Source: a virus
DNA length: 36,212 nt
Strand: one strand, 5' to 3'
IMG/VR virus record: IMGVR_UViG_3300035698_001164
Location: 1 to 36,212 of that record
Position numbers and translations under genes: made by a program. This document shows, in pieces, positions 1-7,742 of the stretch (within the stretch, counting starts at the first letter, position 1; each line of letters opens with the position of its first letter). Below the pieces are notes generated by a model. It saw nothing but the letters and a program-made list of their open reading frames with translations. It was not told where the DNA came from and did no database searches.

Positions 1-404
1 ACCGGTGTTGGTGCAACTGGTGCCGACTTTGCAATTCCTGTAGCAATGCTGCCAGGGCGTTTTTTCTTTTGTCTAGAAATACTTTTTGCAATAGCAGCTT
101 TTTCAGCTTTTTCTTTACGATACCGAGCAATGTCAGCTGAGCTTTTGCCTAGTTTTTTCTTTAATGCAGCCTTACGTGCTGCGTCTTCAATTTCTTTTTG
201 TTTGGCATCCCACGCTGCTTGCGGATCCTCTGCTGGTGTTTTCTTTACACTAGGCTTGGATGGATCATAGTCTTGTACTGTTTTTCTAAACTTACTAAGT
301 TTATCTAAACCTGTAGCAACACTAGAAACAGCTTTTCCAGCTTTTTTAAAAAACTCAATCTCTGCTAGCAGGGATTCTTGTATTAGTTGTGCTTTACTTT
401 TCAT
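1..404 (-). CDS. Lys/Ala-rich hypothetical protein, 3' end outside window
   Basis: The reading frame opens at an ATG (404) and runs off the left edge with no stop, giving at least 134 residues. The start MKSKAQLIQESLLAEIEFFKK is amphipathic. The rest is rich in Lys, Ala and Asp/Glu and looks helical or coiled-coil, with a basic stretch (RQKKKRP) near the window edge. It overlaps the end of the upstream gene by 11 bases, so the two are probably co-translated, and a late-type promoter box precedes the pair. I do not recognise the family. A virion or scaffold-like role is only a guess from composition and the late promoter. Confidence 0.6.
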   Translation of the reverse strand, partial: MKSKAQLIQESLLAEIEFFKKAGKAVSSVATGLDKLSKFRKTVQDYDPSKPSVKKTPAEDPQAAWDAKQKEIEDAARKAALKKKLGKSSADIARYRKEKAEKAAIAKSISRQKKKRPGSIATGIAKSAPVAPTP

Positions 405-654
405 TTGTGCGCCTTACCGATCTCGAAAACTTATTTGGATCACGCAATCGAATTGCATTTAATAATTTACGATGTAGATTTTCAGCTTGATCGGCATCGT
501 ATAGCTGTTCAATTTGTTCCATCAGGCGTACTGCACTAGCAATAACATTACTAGCACGAGTCTCAACAACATATTCGCGCTCTTCGAGTTTTTTATAACG
601 CTCAGTATAAATACCATCTAATTCTTCAAAGATGCTTCGAGTCTTTTTTTGCAT
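394..654 (-). CDS. small coiled-coil hypothetical protein
   Basis: 86 residues, charged and predicted mostly helical, with heptad-like spacing in EELDGIYTERYKKLEERE and again around the IEQLYDADQAENLHRKLLNA segment. There are no cysteines, membrane segments or catalytic motifs. The ATG follows AAAGGA by about 12 bases, and a CATAAATA late-type box lies about 20 bases further upstream. It overlaps the next gene (start 404) by 11 bases. The family is not recognised. The size, composition and late promoter fit a small structural or assembly protein, but this is inference. Confidence 0.65.
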   Translation of the reverse strand: MQKKTRSIFEELDGIYTERYKKLEEREYVVETRASNVIASAVRLMEQIEQLYDADQAENLHRKLLNAIRLRDPNKFSRSVRRTNEK

Positions 655-675
655 GACTTTGTTTGTCCTTTTTAG

Positions 676-683
676 TATTTATG
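676..683 (-). promoter_or_regulatory. late-type promoter box CATAAATA
   Basis: The minus strand reads CATAAATA here, one base from the T4 late consensus TATAAATA. It lies 22 bases before the ATG at 654, in the short gap between that gene and the radical SAM gene. It is the only promoter-like element in the gap. T4-like phages use such boxes with gp55-type sigma factors, but no gp55 gene is in this window. Confidence 0.5.
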
Positions 684-710
684 TATATTTTAAAAGTTGT
701 TGCATTAGAT

Positions 711-1649
711 CTAATTGGTTCTCAGTTTGTTGAGATTATCAATGTAGGTTTGGAACTGTGTTTCATTGGCATCCATAGCGCAAGTGCCGCTTGCAGCTTG
801 ACTAGTATAATCATTTTGGTCGCCTTCTTTATTTGTAGAGAAACAATTGACAAACCATTCATCCAAGTCACTTAGATGATCTACATTTAATTTACTGATA
901 GTTCGATTAATACCAAACATCATATTTGACGGTGCAACATCTCTATACCAAAACATGTTACTTTCAACTTGTGCCCAATCTGCGTTTGTACGTTGGTAAT
1001 TAAATCTTTCGCCAACATCGTCAATACTAAAAATCAATTTTACTAGTTTGAACTTACTCCAAAGTTCAAACATACTGTCATTGACTCGGATAGTTCCATT
1101 AGTGTTGTAATACACTGTGCATATCTCAGGATTAGATATACCATTGAGTACATCCTGGTGTATGTCAGTAAATAACGGTTCGCCACCGTTAAAATGCAAC
1201 CATTCTACAGTATCGGTATCTAAGTCTTTTACTAATTCACTAGGATTAAATTTAAAATTATTAAATGTTTTGTAACCTAGTGCAGCAGCATCTTTGCGCC
1301 AAGATGAACTCCATTTATTACTACAGATAACACATTTAAGATTGCAATAATTACCGACATGTATTTCTAAATTTTTTAGTTGATATACATGTTCATCTTG
1401 TCCACTTGACTGTCGACGACTTGTAAGTCCATTTTGTTCATTTTTTACACAATATGCACACGCATTTGGTATCCTATTATTATCAAACTCTGCTCGTACT
1501 TGTTGTAAGTATGGTTGATTGAATAAAGTTGCGTTGTAGTCATACAACTCGGGCGTAGCAACACAACAAGGAGCAACGTGCAACTCAGTTTCTCTTTGCT
1601 CTAAGTAAACAGTATTATACGGCTCGCTGCACTTCCACATATCGGTCAT
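711..1649 (-). CDS. radical SAM protein, twitch-type
   Basis: 312 residues. The radical SAM [4Fe-4S] motif CxxxCxxC is present at C102, C106 and C109 (YCNLKCVIC). It is followed by an FNGGEPL segment, the usual GGEP SAM-binding motif, and a beta-strand pattern ending in LIFSIDD. The N-terminus carries extra cysteines (C7, C28, C29, C64, C67) that could hold an auxiliary cluster, as in radical SAM proteins with SPASM/twitch extensions. The enzyme should cleave S-adenosylmethionine to a 5'-deoxyadenosyl radical. The substrate is unknown. It starts with an ATGA overlap on the helicase gene stop. A second protein of the same layout is at 26669-27661. Confidence 0.85.
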   Translation of the reverse strand: MTDMWKCSEPYNTVYLEQRETELHVAPCCVATPELYDYNATLFNQPYLQQVRAEFDNNRIPNACAYCVKNEQNGLTSRRQSSGQDEHVYQLKNLEIHVGNYCNLKCVICSNKWSSSWRKDAAALGYKTFNNFKFNPSELVKDLDTDTVEWLHFNGGEPLFTDIHQDVLNGISNPEICTVYYNTNGTIRVNDSMFELWSKFKLVKLIFSIDDVGERFNYQRTNADWAQVESNMFWYRDVAPSNMMFGINRTISKLNVDHLSDLDEWFVNCFSTNKEGDQNDYTSQAASGTCAMDANETQFQTYIDNLNKLRTN

Positions 1650-3049
1650 CCGTTTTGTTTAATTCCTGCTAGCATTTGTTTGAGCTTGCTGCTCTGTACA
1701 TCGGCTACCACCTTAGGGGCCTCTTGCGGCATGCTGTTGGTTACGTCTTTCTGCACCATTTGACTTTTTGCTTTAATACCTGCTAGAATACTACTTCCTT
1801 GTGTTCCGCCTTGGTTGCTTTCATCTTCATCAATGCTGCTAATTCGCAAGCTATCAATGTCAAACTCTAATTCAATTTTTTGCCCAACGCCGCTGCTACT
1901 TCTGGTTTTCATTGCTTGTATTTGATAGCGCCCCCGCTCTCGCATAGCTCTACTTGTAAAGATACCAAACACATTATCTGCTGTGTTAATCTTACTAATA
2001 CCGCCCGAAATATGACTGTGATCAAATTCAATTTCTTCAACTGCACTTCTATTTAACTGGCTTGCTGTTACAAACAGAATGTTTAGCTCACGTGCCAAGT
2101 TGCGCAATTCTTCACTCACATACTTGTCTTTAACAAACAAGTCATTTGGACTAACTTTTGCACTAACTGGCATAAGCAAATCTAGATAATCAACTAACAT
2201 AAAGTCAATTTCTTGGCCTTGTTTGATGCTAAGTTCTTTTACAAACGCACGTATGTCATTAACATTGCTTTGTGCTGGCATATATTTAATCTGCAGATTA
2301 CCTGCTTTCTTGCCTGCCATCTTAACTTTCATTTCAACCATATCGAGATCTTTAAACAGTTGCTTAGTTGGCGTGCCAGTTAACATACTGTCAAGTCGCA
2401 TTGCAGTCAAGCCTTCACTAAGCTCTAGTGTGATGTAAACTCCGTTAAGTCCAGCTTCCATCCAATTAACTGCCAAGTTTTGCATAACCAGACTCTTACC
2501 AGAGCCACTACCGCCTGCAAAAATTTGTAGCTCGCCTCTGTTAAATCCGCCATACAACAGTTTGTCTAGATTTGCCCAGCCTGTGCTGTTTTGTCCGTTG
2601 TTGTCTTTAAGGGCCGATAGTCTTGCTCTTGGATCTTCAAAGTAATTTGTACCCAAATCCTTTGTTAAACTTATTTGCACAGCATCTTTGATTAGTTTTT
2701 CAACAGGTGCATACTCGCCCTTTTCCAACAAGTCAGCACTTTGTAAAATTGCACGTTCAAGTTCTTGTCTGCGTGTAAAGCTTTCAAACTCGCCTAAGAA
2801 CCAATCAGTGTGCCCGCTATTGAGATCTGGTATCTCTTGTAAGTCAACACCTGTAACTGCTTTTATCTGTATTCGTTCTGGAAGTGTTTTATGTTCATTT
2901 GCATGATTGTAGATAAACTCAGCAGCTTCCCGCAAGTCTCTATCAAAGTTTTCCATATTAAAAATATTTTGTACCCGCAAGTAGCTTTGTGCATCTTGCA
3001 GCATCATTTCTAAAAATAATTTTTGCACGTCATGGCTATAATCGGTCAT
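1646..3049 (-). CDS. 41: replicative DNA helicase, DnaB/gp41 family
   Basis: 467 residues, close to T4 gp41 (475). The N-terminal helical domain is followed by a RecA-type motor domain with Walker A GGSGSGKS (about 179-186), a LELSEGL segment, and Walker B in FMLVDYLDLL. A DnaB-type SRAMRERGRY region follows. It would form the hexamer that unwinds DNA ahead of the phage polymerase on the lagging strand and load primase (encoded by the gene at 3769-4746). Its stop overlaps the radical SAM gene start (ATGA). The ATG has only a weak AAAAG-type ribosome site, so coupling to the upstream gene is likely. Confidence 0.92.
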   Translation of the reverse strand: MTDYSHDVQKLFLEMMLQDAQSYLRVQNIFNMENFDRDLREAAEFIYNHANEHKTLPERIQIKAVTGVDLQEIPDLNSGHTDWFLGEFESFTRRQELERAILQSADLLEKGEYAPVEKLIKDAVQISLTKDLGTNYFEDPRARLSALKDNNGQNSTGWANLDKLLYGGFNRGELQIFAGGSGSGKSLVMQNLAVNWMEAGLNGVYITLELSEGLTAMRLDSMLTGTPTKQLFKDLDMVEMKVKMAGKKAGNLQIKYMPAQSNVNDIRAFVKELSIKQGQEIDFMLVDYLDLLMPVSAKVSPNDLFVKDKYVSEELRNLARELNILFVTASQLNRSAVEEIEFDHSHISGGISKINTADNVFGIFTSRAMRERGRYQIQAMKTRSSSGVGQKIELEFDIDSLRISSIDEDESNQGGTQGSSILAGIKAKSQMVQKDVTNSMPQEAPKVVADVQSSKLKQMLAGIKQNG

Positions 3050-3053
3050 ACTT

Positions 3054-3776
3054 TTAATTTATTCCTAGTTTGGTCATTTTATGTTTAAGTGATGTCTCGT
3101 AATACAATTTGTTTCCTTCTGCTTCATGGTGCCCATGCCAGTCCTCAGGACTGCTTGCATCTGGTGGTAAATTTATACCTACATTTACACTATAATAGGT
3201 ATTTTCAAAAAGTATACATTTATTATGGTCTATAGCATGTTTAAGAACAAATTCACCAGGCCCCCACCAATTGTCTGTGTCAAGAGGTTTGCCAAGATTA
3301 CAAATTAAATAGTTTGCTTGATTACTATCCAACCATTTTGTTAACAAGTATATTTGTCTAAGTGCTTGTGTTTCATTCCAACTACGATCATTGTGTATAG
3401 TTAACCATTTATCTCCGCCAAGGCCCTGTTCCGATACTATACCCCTATGTGCTTCTATAGTAGTATGGATTTCTGTCCAATCACTGTTAAAAATAGTACT
3501 TGAGTATTGGGTGTCTTTGTGGTCGTCAAATATAGAAATTCGTTCAAGTGGCGGCACCCCAATTATAAAAAAATCTTCTTTCCAAATGTATTCGTATTGG
3601 TTTTGCATGCCAATGAGAAGTTGACACACACTATCAAAACTATTTATTGGTCGACTTACGTTTACAATTTGTTCTACACCTAACTGCTTTCCTGCAAGTC
3701 CCCAAAAACTGTCTTGCGGATCAACACAGTAATGAGGAGTACTATAGCTGTCTCCAAACACATAAAGTTTACTCAC
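3054..3776 (-). CDS. SGNH/GDSL hydrolase-like protein (copy 1)
   Basis: 240 residues. It begins KLYVFGDSYSTPHY, with the block I GDS serine motif of SGNH/GDSL hydrolases. Near the C-terminus is DWHGHHEAEGNKLYYE, which can supply the block V Asp/His. Enzymes of this fold hydrolyse esters or acetyl groups on sugars and lipids, so a surface-glycan deacylase is possible. The start is GTG at 3776, chosen because AAAGGA lies 8 bases upstream. It overlaps the primase gene by 8 bases. A second SGNH gene lies on the other side of primase (4746-5486). Confidence 0.75.
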   Translation of the reverse strand: MSKLYVFGDSYSTPHYCVDPQDSFWGLAGKQLGVEQIVNVSRPINSFDSVCQLLIGMQNQYEYIWKEDFFIIGVPPLERISIFDDHKDTQYSSTIFNSDWTEIHTTIEAHRGIVSEQGLGGDKWLTIHNDRSWNETQALRQIYLLTKWLDSNQANYLICNLGKPLDTDNWWGPGEFVLKHAIDHNKCILFENTYYSVNVGINLPPDASSPEDWHGHHEAEGNKLYYETSLKHKMTKLGIN

Positions 3777-4746
3777 TTAGTTTCCTTTGTAAACGCTTTT
3801 TAAACATTTCAATTTTAATCTTGCTTGTTTCAGCATTGTTGTGTATGTGTAATAAGGTGGTTACTACGCCATATTTTACTACTGCATCATTTACATCTTT
3901 AACATTGTCAGGCCATTCAGGTATGCTTACTTCAAACTTGTTTTCAACAGCATGATCTATTAAACGCAGGCCTGCTTTGTCTTGGTCGGGCACAACAATA
4001 ATCCTGCGTTTTAATTGTTTTAACATTTGTACTTGTTGTGGACTAATCTCGTCGTGCATAACAGCTAACCCACTAATGCTCAGCGCATCAAAAATACCCT
4101 CAGTAACAATGGCGCTAGTCCAATTTGGCTTTTGCAAATCATATCCAAACACATAGCCTGGTTGCTGACTGTTGATAAACTTAGGTGTGCGGGTATCTAA
4201 ATAACGTGATGTGTGCCCAACAATTCTATTTTTATATGTGTACGGAACTACAATTCTATCTCGCGGTCCGCGTTTTTTATCAACTAAAAACGGATATTCT
4301 AGTACTATTTTACGACTTGCTAGATAGTCCAAGTATCGTTGGTGGGCTGTATTATCAGGATCAATTAATTCAATACCTGCCGGTACTTCAGTTTCTTTAA
4401 ACTCAATATCCACATGACGTATTTGATTACGCTTTGTTGTTAAATCTAACAAACTTTTACGTTTAAGACTTTCTAAGTTAAGACGTTCGATATCCACACT
4501 ATCCACACCTACCCAATCGAGAAAGCGCCTAGCTTTGTAACTTACAGGTCTTCCTGGTGTAAAACTAGCAGTAAAACCACAGTTAAAGCAATGATAGCTC
4601 CATTCATCTTCCTGCTGGCGCAAACCGCCACGACTTCTACGATCCGCTGATTCACCGTTGTGGATACAACACGGAGCATTAAAACTAATCCATCCTGAAC
4701 TAGTAGTTTTATGCTTAGAAGGCAAGTAACTGAGTATGTCTAACAT
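3769..4746 (-). CDS. 61: DNA primase, gp61-like
   Basis: 325 residues, near T4 gp61 (342). An N-terminal CHC2-type zinc ribbon is visible: C26/C27 and H29, then C53 and C56 (YHCFNCGF). Toward the C-terminus a TOPRIM domain shows IVTEGIFDAL (the catalytic Glu) and IVVPDQDKAG (the DxD-type metal motif). It makes short RNA primers for the lagging strand with the DnaB-type helicase. It starts at an ATG that shares a base with the stop of the upstream SGNH gene (TAATG) and overlaps the next SGNH gene by 8 bases. The replication order primase-helicase is kept even though SGNH genes flank it. Confidence 0.9.
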   Translation of the reverse strand: MLDILSYLPSKHKTTSSGWISFNAPCCIHNGESADRRSRGGLRQQEDEWSYHCFNCGFTASFTPGRPVSYKARRFLDWVGVDSVDIERLNLESLKRKSLLDLTTKRNQIRHVDIEFKETEVPAGIELIDPDNTAHQRYLDYLASRKIVLEYPFLVDKKRGPRDRIVVPYTYKNRIVGHTSRYLDTRTPKFINSQQPGYVFGYDLQKPNWTSAIVTEGIFDALSISGLAVMHDEISPQQVQMLKQLKRRIIVVPDQDKAGLRLIDHAVENKFEVSIPEWPDNVKDVNDAVVKYGVVTTLLHIHNNAETSKIKIEMFKKRLQRKLSE

Positions 4747-5486
4747 TATGCTATTAGTGTAGCATGGTTTATGTGTTCAATCAAGTGTTTCGATATAATT
4801 TCATGACCTTTTTCGTTCGGATGCCCGCCTTTGGCAAAAACATCACCGTGGTCTTTTATCTTACTTGCAAGGATACTGCGCCAGTTCATCCCTGGGTACA
4901 TTAGACTAGGCACGTTAACTGTCCATTTATTTTCAAGTACATTAAACTGTATTACCGTAGCGCCAGTAGTATGCTGCGCATAATCAAATAAATTAATTGT
5001 TTGCTGGAAGTTGTATTCACTCCATTCTCGATGATAGCTCATTCCCAGCCATAGTTTTTGAAGTTTAAACCAATTTTCATCAATATCTGAATTAGGCTGT
5101 GCTAACCACGTACCGTGCATGTGTCGATTCCATGGTGGGTCTTTCCTGCCTACTTCGTGTAACGGATTAAACCAACTCTGTCTGTTGCTGTCAGTTAATC
5201 CTACTAACCACAATGTATCTTTTAATTCTTCTCTAGAGTTGTTTAATAGCCATTGCAGTGTCCAGCGCATGCTTTCGAGGCTACTACCTGGAAAAGCCAT
5301 GTTTTCAAGTTCAAGCCCATAATGGTTAGCAACTAATCCAGCATAACAATGATCTAGCCGATATTTTTTATTTTCATCATAATGATCACGCATTCCGCTA
5401 TCTGGATAAGCACTGAATTTTGGATCTAATAGTTCGTCGCCATATGTCCAACTATCACCAAATGCTATAATTCGTTTAATGGCCAT
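4746..5486 (-). CDS. SGNH/GDSL hydrolase-like protein (copy 2)
   Basis: 246 residues from the ATG at 5486. The frame is open further upstream to 5525, but AAAGG lies 7 bases before 5486, which also sits just after the previous gene. Block I is RIIAFGDSWTYGDE, and block V is probably GGHPNEKGHEIISKH near the C-terminus. A WLVGLTDSNRQSW segment fits the middle of the fold. The hydrolase is probably an esterase acting on a surface glycan or lipid, but no substrate can be read. It resembles the 3054-3776 gene in layout, so the two may be paralogues. The stop overlaps the primase start as TAATG. Confidence 0.75.
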   Translation of the reverse strand: MAIKRIIAFGDSWTYGDELLDPKFSAYPDSGMRDHYDENKKYRLDHCYAGLVANHYGLELENMAFPGSSLESMRWTLQWLLNNSREELKDTLWLVGLTDSNRQSWFNPLHEVGRKDPPWNRHMHGTWLAQPNSDIDENWFKLQKLWLGMSYHREWSEYNFQQTINLFDYAQHTTGATVIQFNVLENKWTVNVPSLMYPGMNWRSILASKIKDHGDVFAKGGHPNEKGHEIISKHLIEHINHATLIA

Positions 5487-5496
5487 GTAGTACCTT

Positions 5497-6492
5497 TTAT
5501 CTGAAGAGGATCTGTGTAATTTCACCCCTAGTTAACTTTACTTCCGGTACTGTTATATAGCCTTGTCCGGTGGTGACCAGCGAAATACTTGACACTACAT
5601 TACCTGCAACTGTAGCTGTTGCTGTTGCGCCTGTGCCCCGCCCGCCATCAAATACAACGTTAGGATTGCCGGCACCATACCATTCAACTCCGCCACCATT
5701 TAATGTAACATTGCTGATGCTTCCGTTGCTTACTTCGCAAACTGCACTTGCAGCATACCCATATTGGTTAACCTCAAACCGTATCCAGTTGTGTCGTCCA
5801 TCGACATTGACATAATCGCGACTATCTTGATTAACGTAAACTGTTTGTGAGCCAATATCGTACCATGGACCAATTTGCGAATCGCTGCCCTGTGCTTTAA
5901 GATTTCCAGTAAAATTATCAAAGTCAAGTTGGAAGGTTGTTAGTGTGTTGTTGGCCGTATATGCCATGCTGGTATAATTTCTGTTGCCATCAGATGCTGG
6001 GGTGTTTTGCTTAACTGGTGCTGGCAGCTGAAGAATTGTACTTTCAACAAAATTTGGATAAACACCGTCAACAATATCAACTTGTCCTCTGCCGCTGGAA
6101 TATGCATCAGTGAACACTGTTTCAAACAAATCACCACTTGCCCGTTCTAAACTCCAACTAGCATTTTGAGATTCAATACTATCCAAATCTTCAGACGTTA
6201 ACACAACTTTTGCCCGGCCATGCGTTGCTGATAGTACATTCAAGTCCTTAGCAATAAGCAATTCATCGCCGTCTGTGCTAATCATCCTGAATGTGATTGT
6301 GCTGCCCGAGATATTTACGGGTTTTTGGTCCTGGTTGATAAATTCAAATAATATGACGTTATCCACACCTAGGTTTACTTTTAATTTTTTAGCATACACT
6401 GGTTGCCATCTCCTTTGAAAATACGCCCCACTGGTGTCGACTAATAACACCTGTTGCTTTTGCTGATATAAATACACAGTGGTAGAATACAT
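5497..6492 (-). CDS. putative virion structural protein with Gly-rich repeat
   Basis: 331 residues, beta-rich, poor in cysteine. The N-terminal part (about 30-140) alternates hydrophobic and polar residues like baseplate or neck beta-domains. The C-terminal 60 residues contain the GGRGTGATATATV...ISLVTTGQGYITVPEV pattern, which recurs in tail, neck and fibre proteins of marine T4-like phages. The ATG follows GGAG by 9 bases. A CATAAATA late box lies 22 bases upstream, fitting a virion gene. A specific baseplate, neck or fibre position cannot be assigned. Confidence 0.65.
   Translation of the reverse strand: MYSTTVYLYQQKQQVLLVDTSGAYFQRRWQPVYAKKLKVNLGVDNVILFEFINQDQKPVNISGSTITFRMISTDGDELLIAKDLNVLSATHGRAKVVLTSEDLDSIESQNASWSLERASGDLFETVFTDAYSSGRGQVDIVDGVYPNFVESTILQLPAPVKQNTPASDGNRNYTSMAYTANNTLTTFQLDFDNFTGNLKAQGSDSQIGPWYDIGSQTVYVNQDSRDYVNVDGRHNWIRFEVNQYGYAASAVCEVSNGSISNVTLNGGGVEWYGAGNPNVVFDGGRGTGATATATVAGNVVSSISLVTTGQGYITVPEVKLTRGEITQILFR
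6467..6474 (+). promoter_or_regulatory. late-type promoter box TATAAATA
   Basis: Exact match to the T4 late -10 consensus on the plus strand, 45 bases before the ATG at 6520. It lies inside the first codons of the divergent minus-strand gene. Transcription from it would leave a leader of about 40 bases containing the AAGG ribosome site of the downstream gene. Confidence 0.45.
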
Positions 6493-6514
6493 TAATTATA
6501 ACTCCATTACAAGG

Positions 6515-6522
6515 TATTTATG
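6515..6522 (-). promoter_or_regulatory. late-type promoter box CATAAATA
   Basis: Minus-strand CATAAATA, one mismatch from TATAAATA, 22 bases before the ATG at 6492. It overlaps the start codon of the divergent plus-strand gene at 6520, so the two start regions interlock within about 60 bases. Confidence 0.5.
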
Positions 6523-6897
6523 GGCGTAGAGCTATTCGAAAAGATTGCTGAAAGATACCCGTTCATTACTTTCTGCACGTATGCAGGAAATGAGTATGTG
6601 GGCGTGGTACAAAATCGTGACGATCAAATCACCACTATCTATGATTTTGGTGGTATAGTTAACGATCAACTCAAACGAGATTTTATTGAGTTAGCATCGC
6701 AGTGGTGGTGGGAAAGCAATCGTAGCATACCTATCAACATATTCCTCAAGCAAGATTGGGAGCAGTTTAGACCTTATCTTAAGACATTTATTAATAAAGA
6801 TGTAAACATACTGCTTGGACCTGCAACAAGTTTAGCAGAACTTTCACGTAAGAAAATTAAACGCCGTAGTATCACTCTTGTTCGCAGAGTAGATTAA
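6520..6897 (+). CDS. conserved-looking hypothetical protein
   Basis: 125 residues, one of the few plus-strand genes. It has a WWWESNRSIPINIFLKQDW stretch, then a C-terminal basic segment (RKKIKRRS). No catalytic motif or membrane segment is visible. The ATG has AAGG 5 bases upstream. It overlaps the 3' end of the convergent DnaE-like gene by 26 bases. The basic tail could contact nucleic acid, which is inference. I do not recognise the family. Confidence 0.7.
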   Translation: MGVELFEKIAERYPFITFCTYAGNEYVGVVQNRDDQITTIYDFGGIVNDQLKRDFIELASQWWWESNRSIPINIFLKQDWEQFRPYLKTFINKDVNILLGPATSLAELSRKKIKRRSITLVRRVD

Positions 6898-7435
6898 GGT
6901 GTAGTGCCACTAGCGTTGCGTAGCTAATTGCATGACTTTTTTTGAATACAAATCCATCAGTACTATCACCGTCCCACACACTAGCAAATACTTCATCCCA
7001 GGATTTATTTTTTAAATGTGCTTTTCCTGGTCGGATAATTGATATAAATGCAGCCATACGCGGTATGCTGTCTGGCTGCATTTCGTTGAGTAGTTGTGCA
7101 TAGTTACCCACATGCACCAGCTTTTGTACAATTTCACTGTCAGTCCACATCAAGTCCCATTGGGGATCTTTTGCTAACAAGTTGTCGTAGTGTTGCTGAT
7201 CTCGTACTAATGTGTACACACTCATATTAAGAAAATCTAGTTTAAAATATCCACGACTTTGTGCCTCTTCGTATGTGATGTTAGCGCAGTTATTTTGCGC
7301 ATCATACGGAACGGGTGTAACATACACACCTGAGTTGTGACGTCGACCTTGTTCGTTTTGACGGGCTGAAGTACATTGAATTAAATCAATGATTGTTTGC
7401 CTGTCAGCAAAGTCAATGTCGACGTCTGCACTCAT
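6872..7435 (-). CDS. miniature DnaE (Pol III alpha)-like protein
   Basis: 187 residues that line up in order with the core motifs of bacterial Pol III alpha subunits. DVDIDFADR (4-12) matches the PDFDVDF active-site strand; RHNSGVYVTP (32-41) matches KHAGGVVIAP; FKLDFLNMSVYTLV (64-77) matches KFDFLGLRTLTII; the IIRPGK segment (133-138) matches the FRPGPL region; and FKKSHAISYA (164-173) matches FNKSHSAAYA. The three catalytic-type aspartates (D4, D6 and D67) are kept. The PHP, most of the fingers, the beta-binding and the OB domains are absent. Full-length DnaE is about 1100 residues. The gene starts with an ATGA overlap on the upstream membrane-protein gene and shares its promoter. Whether it polymerises, or has become an inactive or regulatory relic, cannot be told. 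Confidence 0.7.
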   Translation of the reverse strand: MSADVDIDFADRQTIIDLIQCTSARQNEQGRRHNSGVYVTPVPYDAQNNCANITYEEAQSRGYFKLDFLNMSVYTLVRDQQHYDNLLAKDPQWDLMWTDSEIVQKLVHVGNYAQLLNEMQPDSIPRMAAFISIIRPGKAHLKNKSWDEVFASVWDGDSTDGFVFKKSHAISYATLVALHLNLLCEQE

Positions 7436-7686
7436 GCTAATTCGCGAATAAACGATGCAATATTTGCTACTGCAAACAACCCTGCTGCATATGTAAACCA
7501 GTGACCTAGACTAGCTTCTGGCATTAGTTCAGTGTATATTGCTTCGCCTAGCACAACGCCACCTTGGTACAATGCATAACAAGCAGTTAGATATGCTGCT
7601 ACTTTTACTATACTAAGATAAAACTTTTTGTCTTTGTGTTTAGGTGTTTTTGCAACTTGCGCTGCCTTTGGTCGAGTTAATCCCAT
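7432..7686 (-). CDS. small membrane protein
   Basis: 84 residues. A basic N-terminus (RPKAAQVAKTPKHKDKK) precedes hydrophobic segments at about 30-48 and 62-78, so an inner-membrane protein with one or two helices is likely. The ATG has a strong AAGGAG 6 bases upstream and a sigma-70 promoter just before it. It is the first gene of a two-gene unit with the DnaE-like protein (ATGA overlap). The function is unknown. Confidence 0.7.
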   Translation of the reverse strand: MGLTRPKAAQVAKTPKHKDKKFYLSIVKVAAYLTACYALYQGGVVLGEAIYTELMPEASLGHWFTYAAGLFAVANIASFIRELA

Positions 7687-7710
7687 TGGTATCTCCTTTA
7701 TGTTGCTTTA

Positions 7711-7739
7711 CTTATAACATATATAATGCAACTTGTCAA
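7711..7739 (-). promoter_or_regulatory. sigma-70 early promoter
   Basis: On the minus strand TTGACA (7739-7734) is separated by 17 bases from TATAAG (7716-7711). It lies in the 56-base gap before the membrane-protein gene starting at 7686. The -35 is a perfect match and the -10 differs at one base. Confidence 0.8.
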
Positions 7740-7742
7740 CCT

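Noticed and set aside
46-270. 74-residue plus-strand reading frame
   Set aside because: It is the antisense shadow of the Lys/Ala-rich minus-strand gene that runs off the edge.
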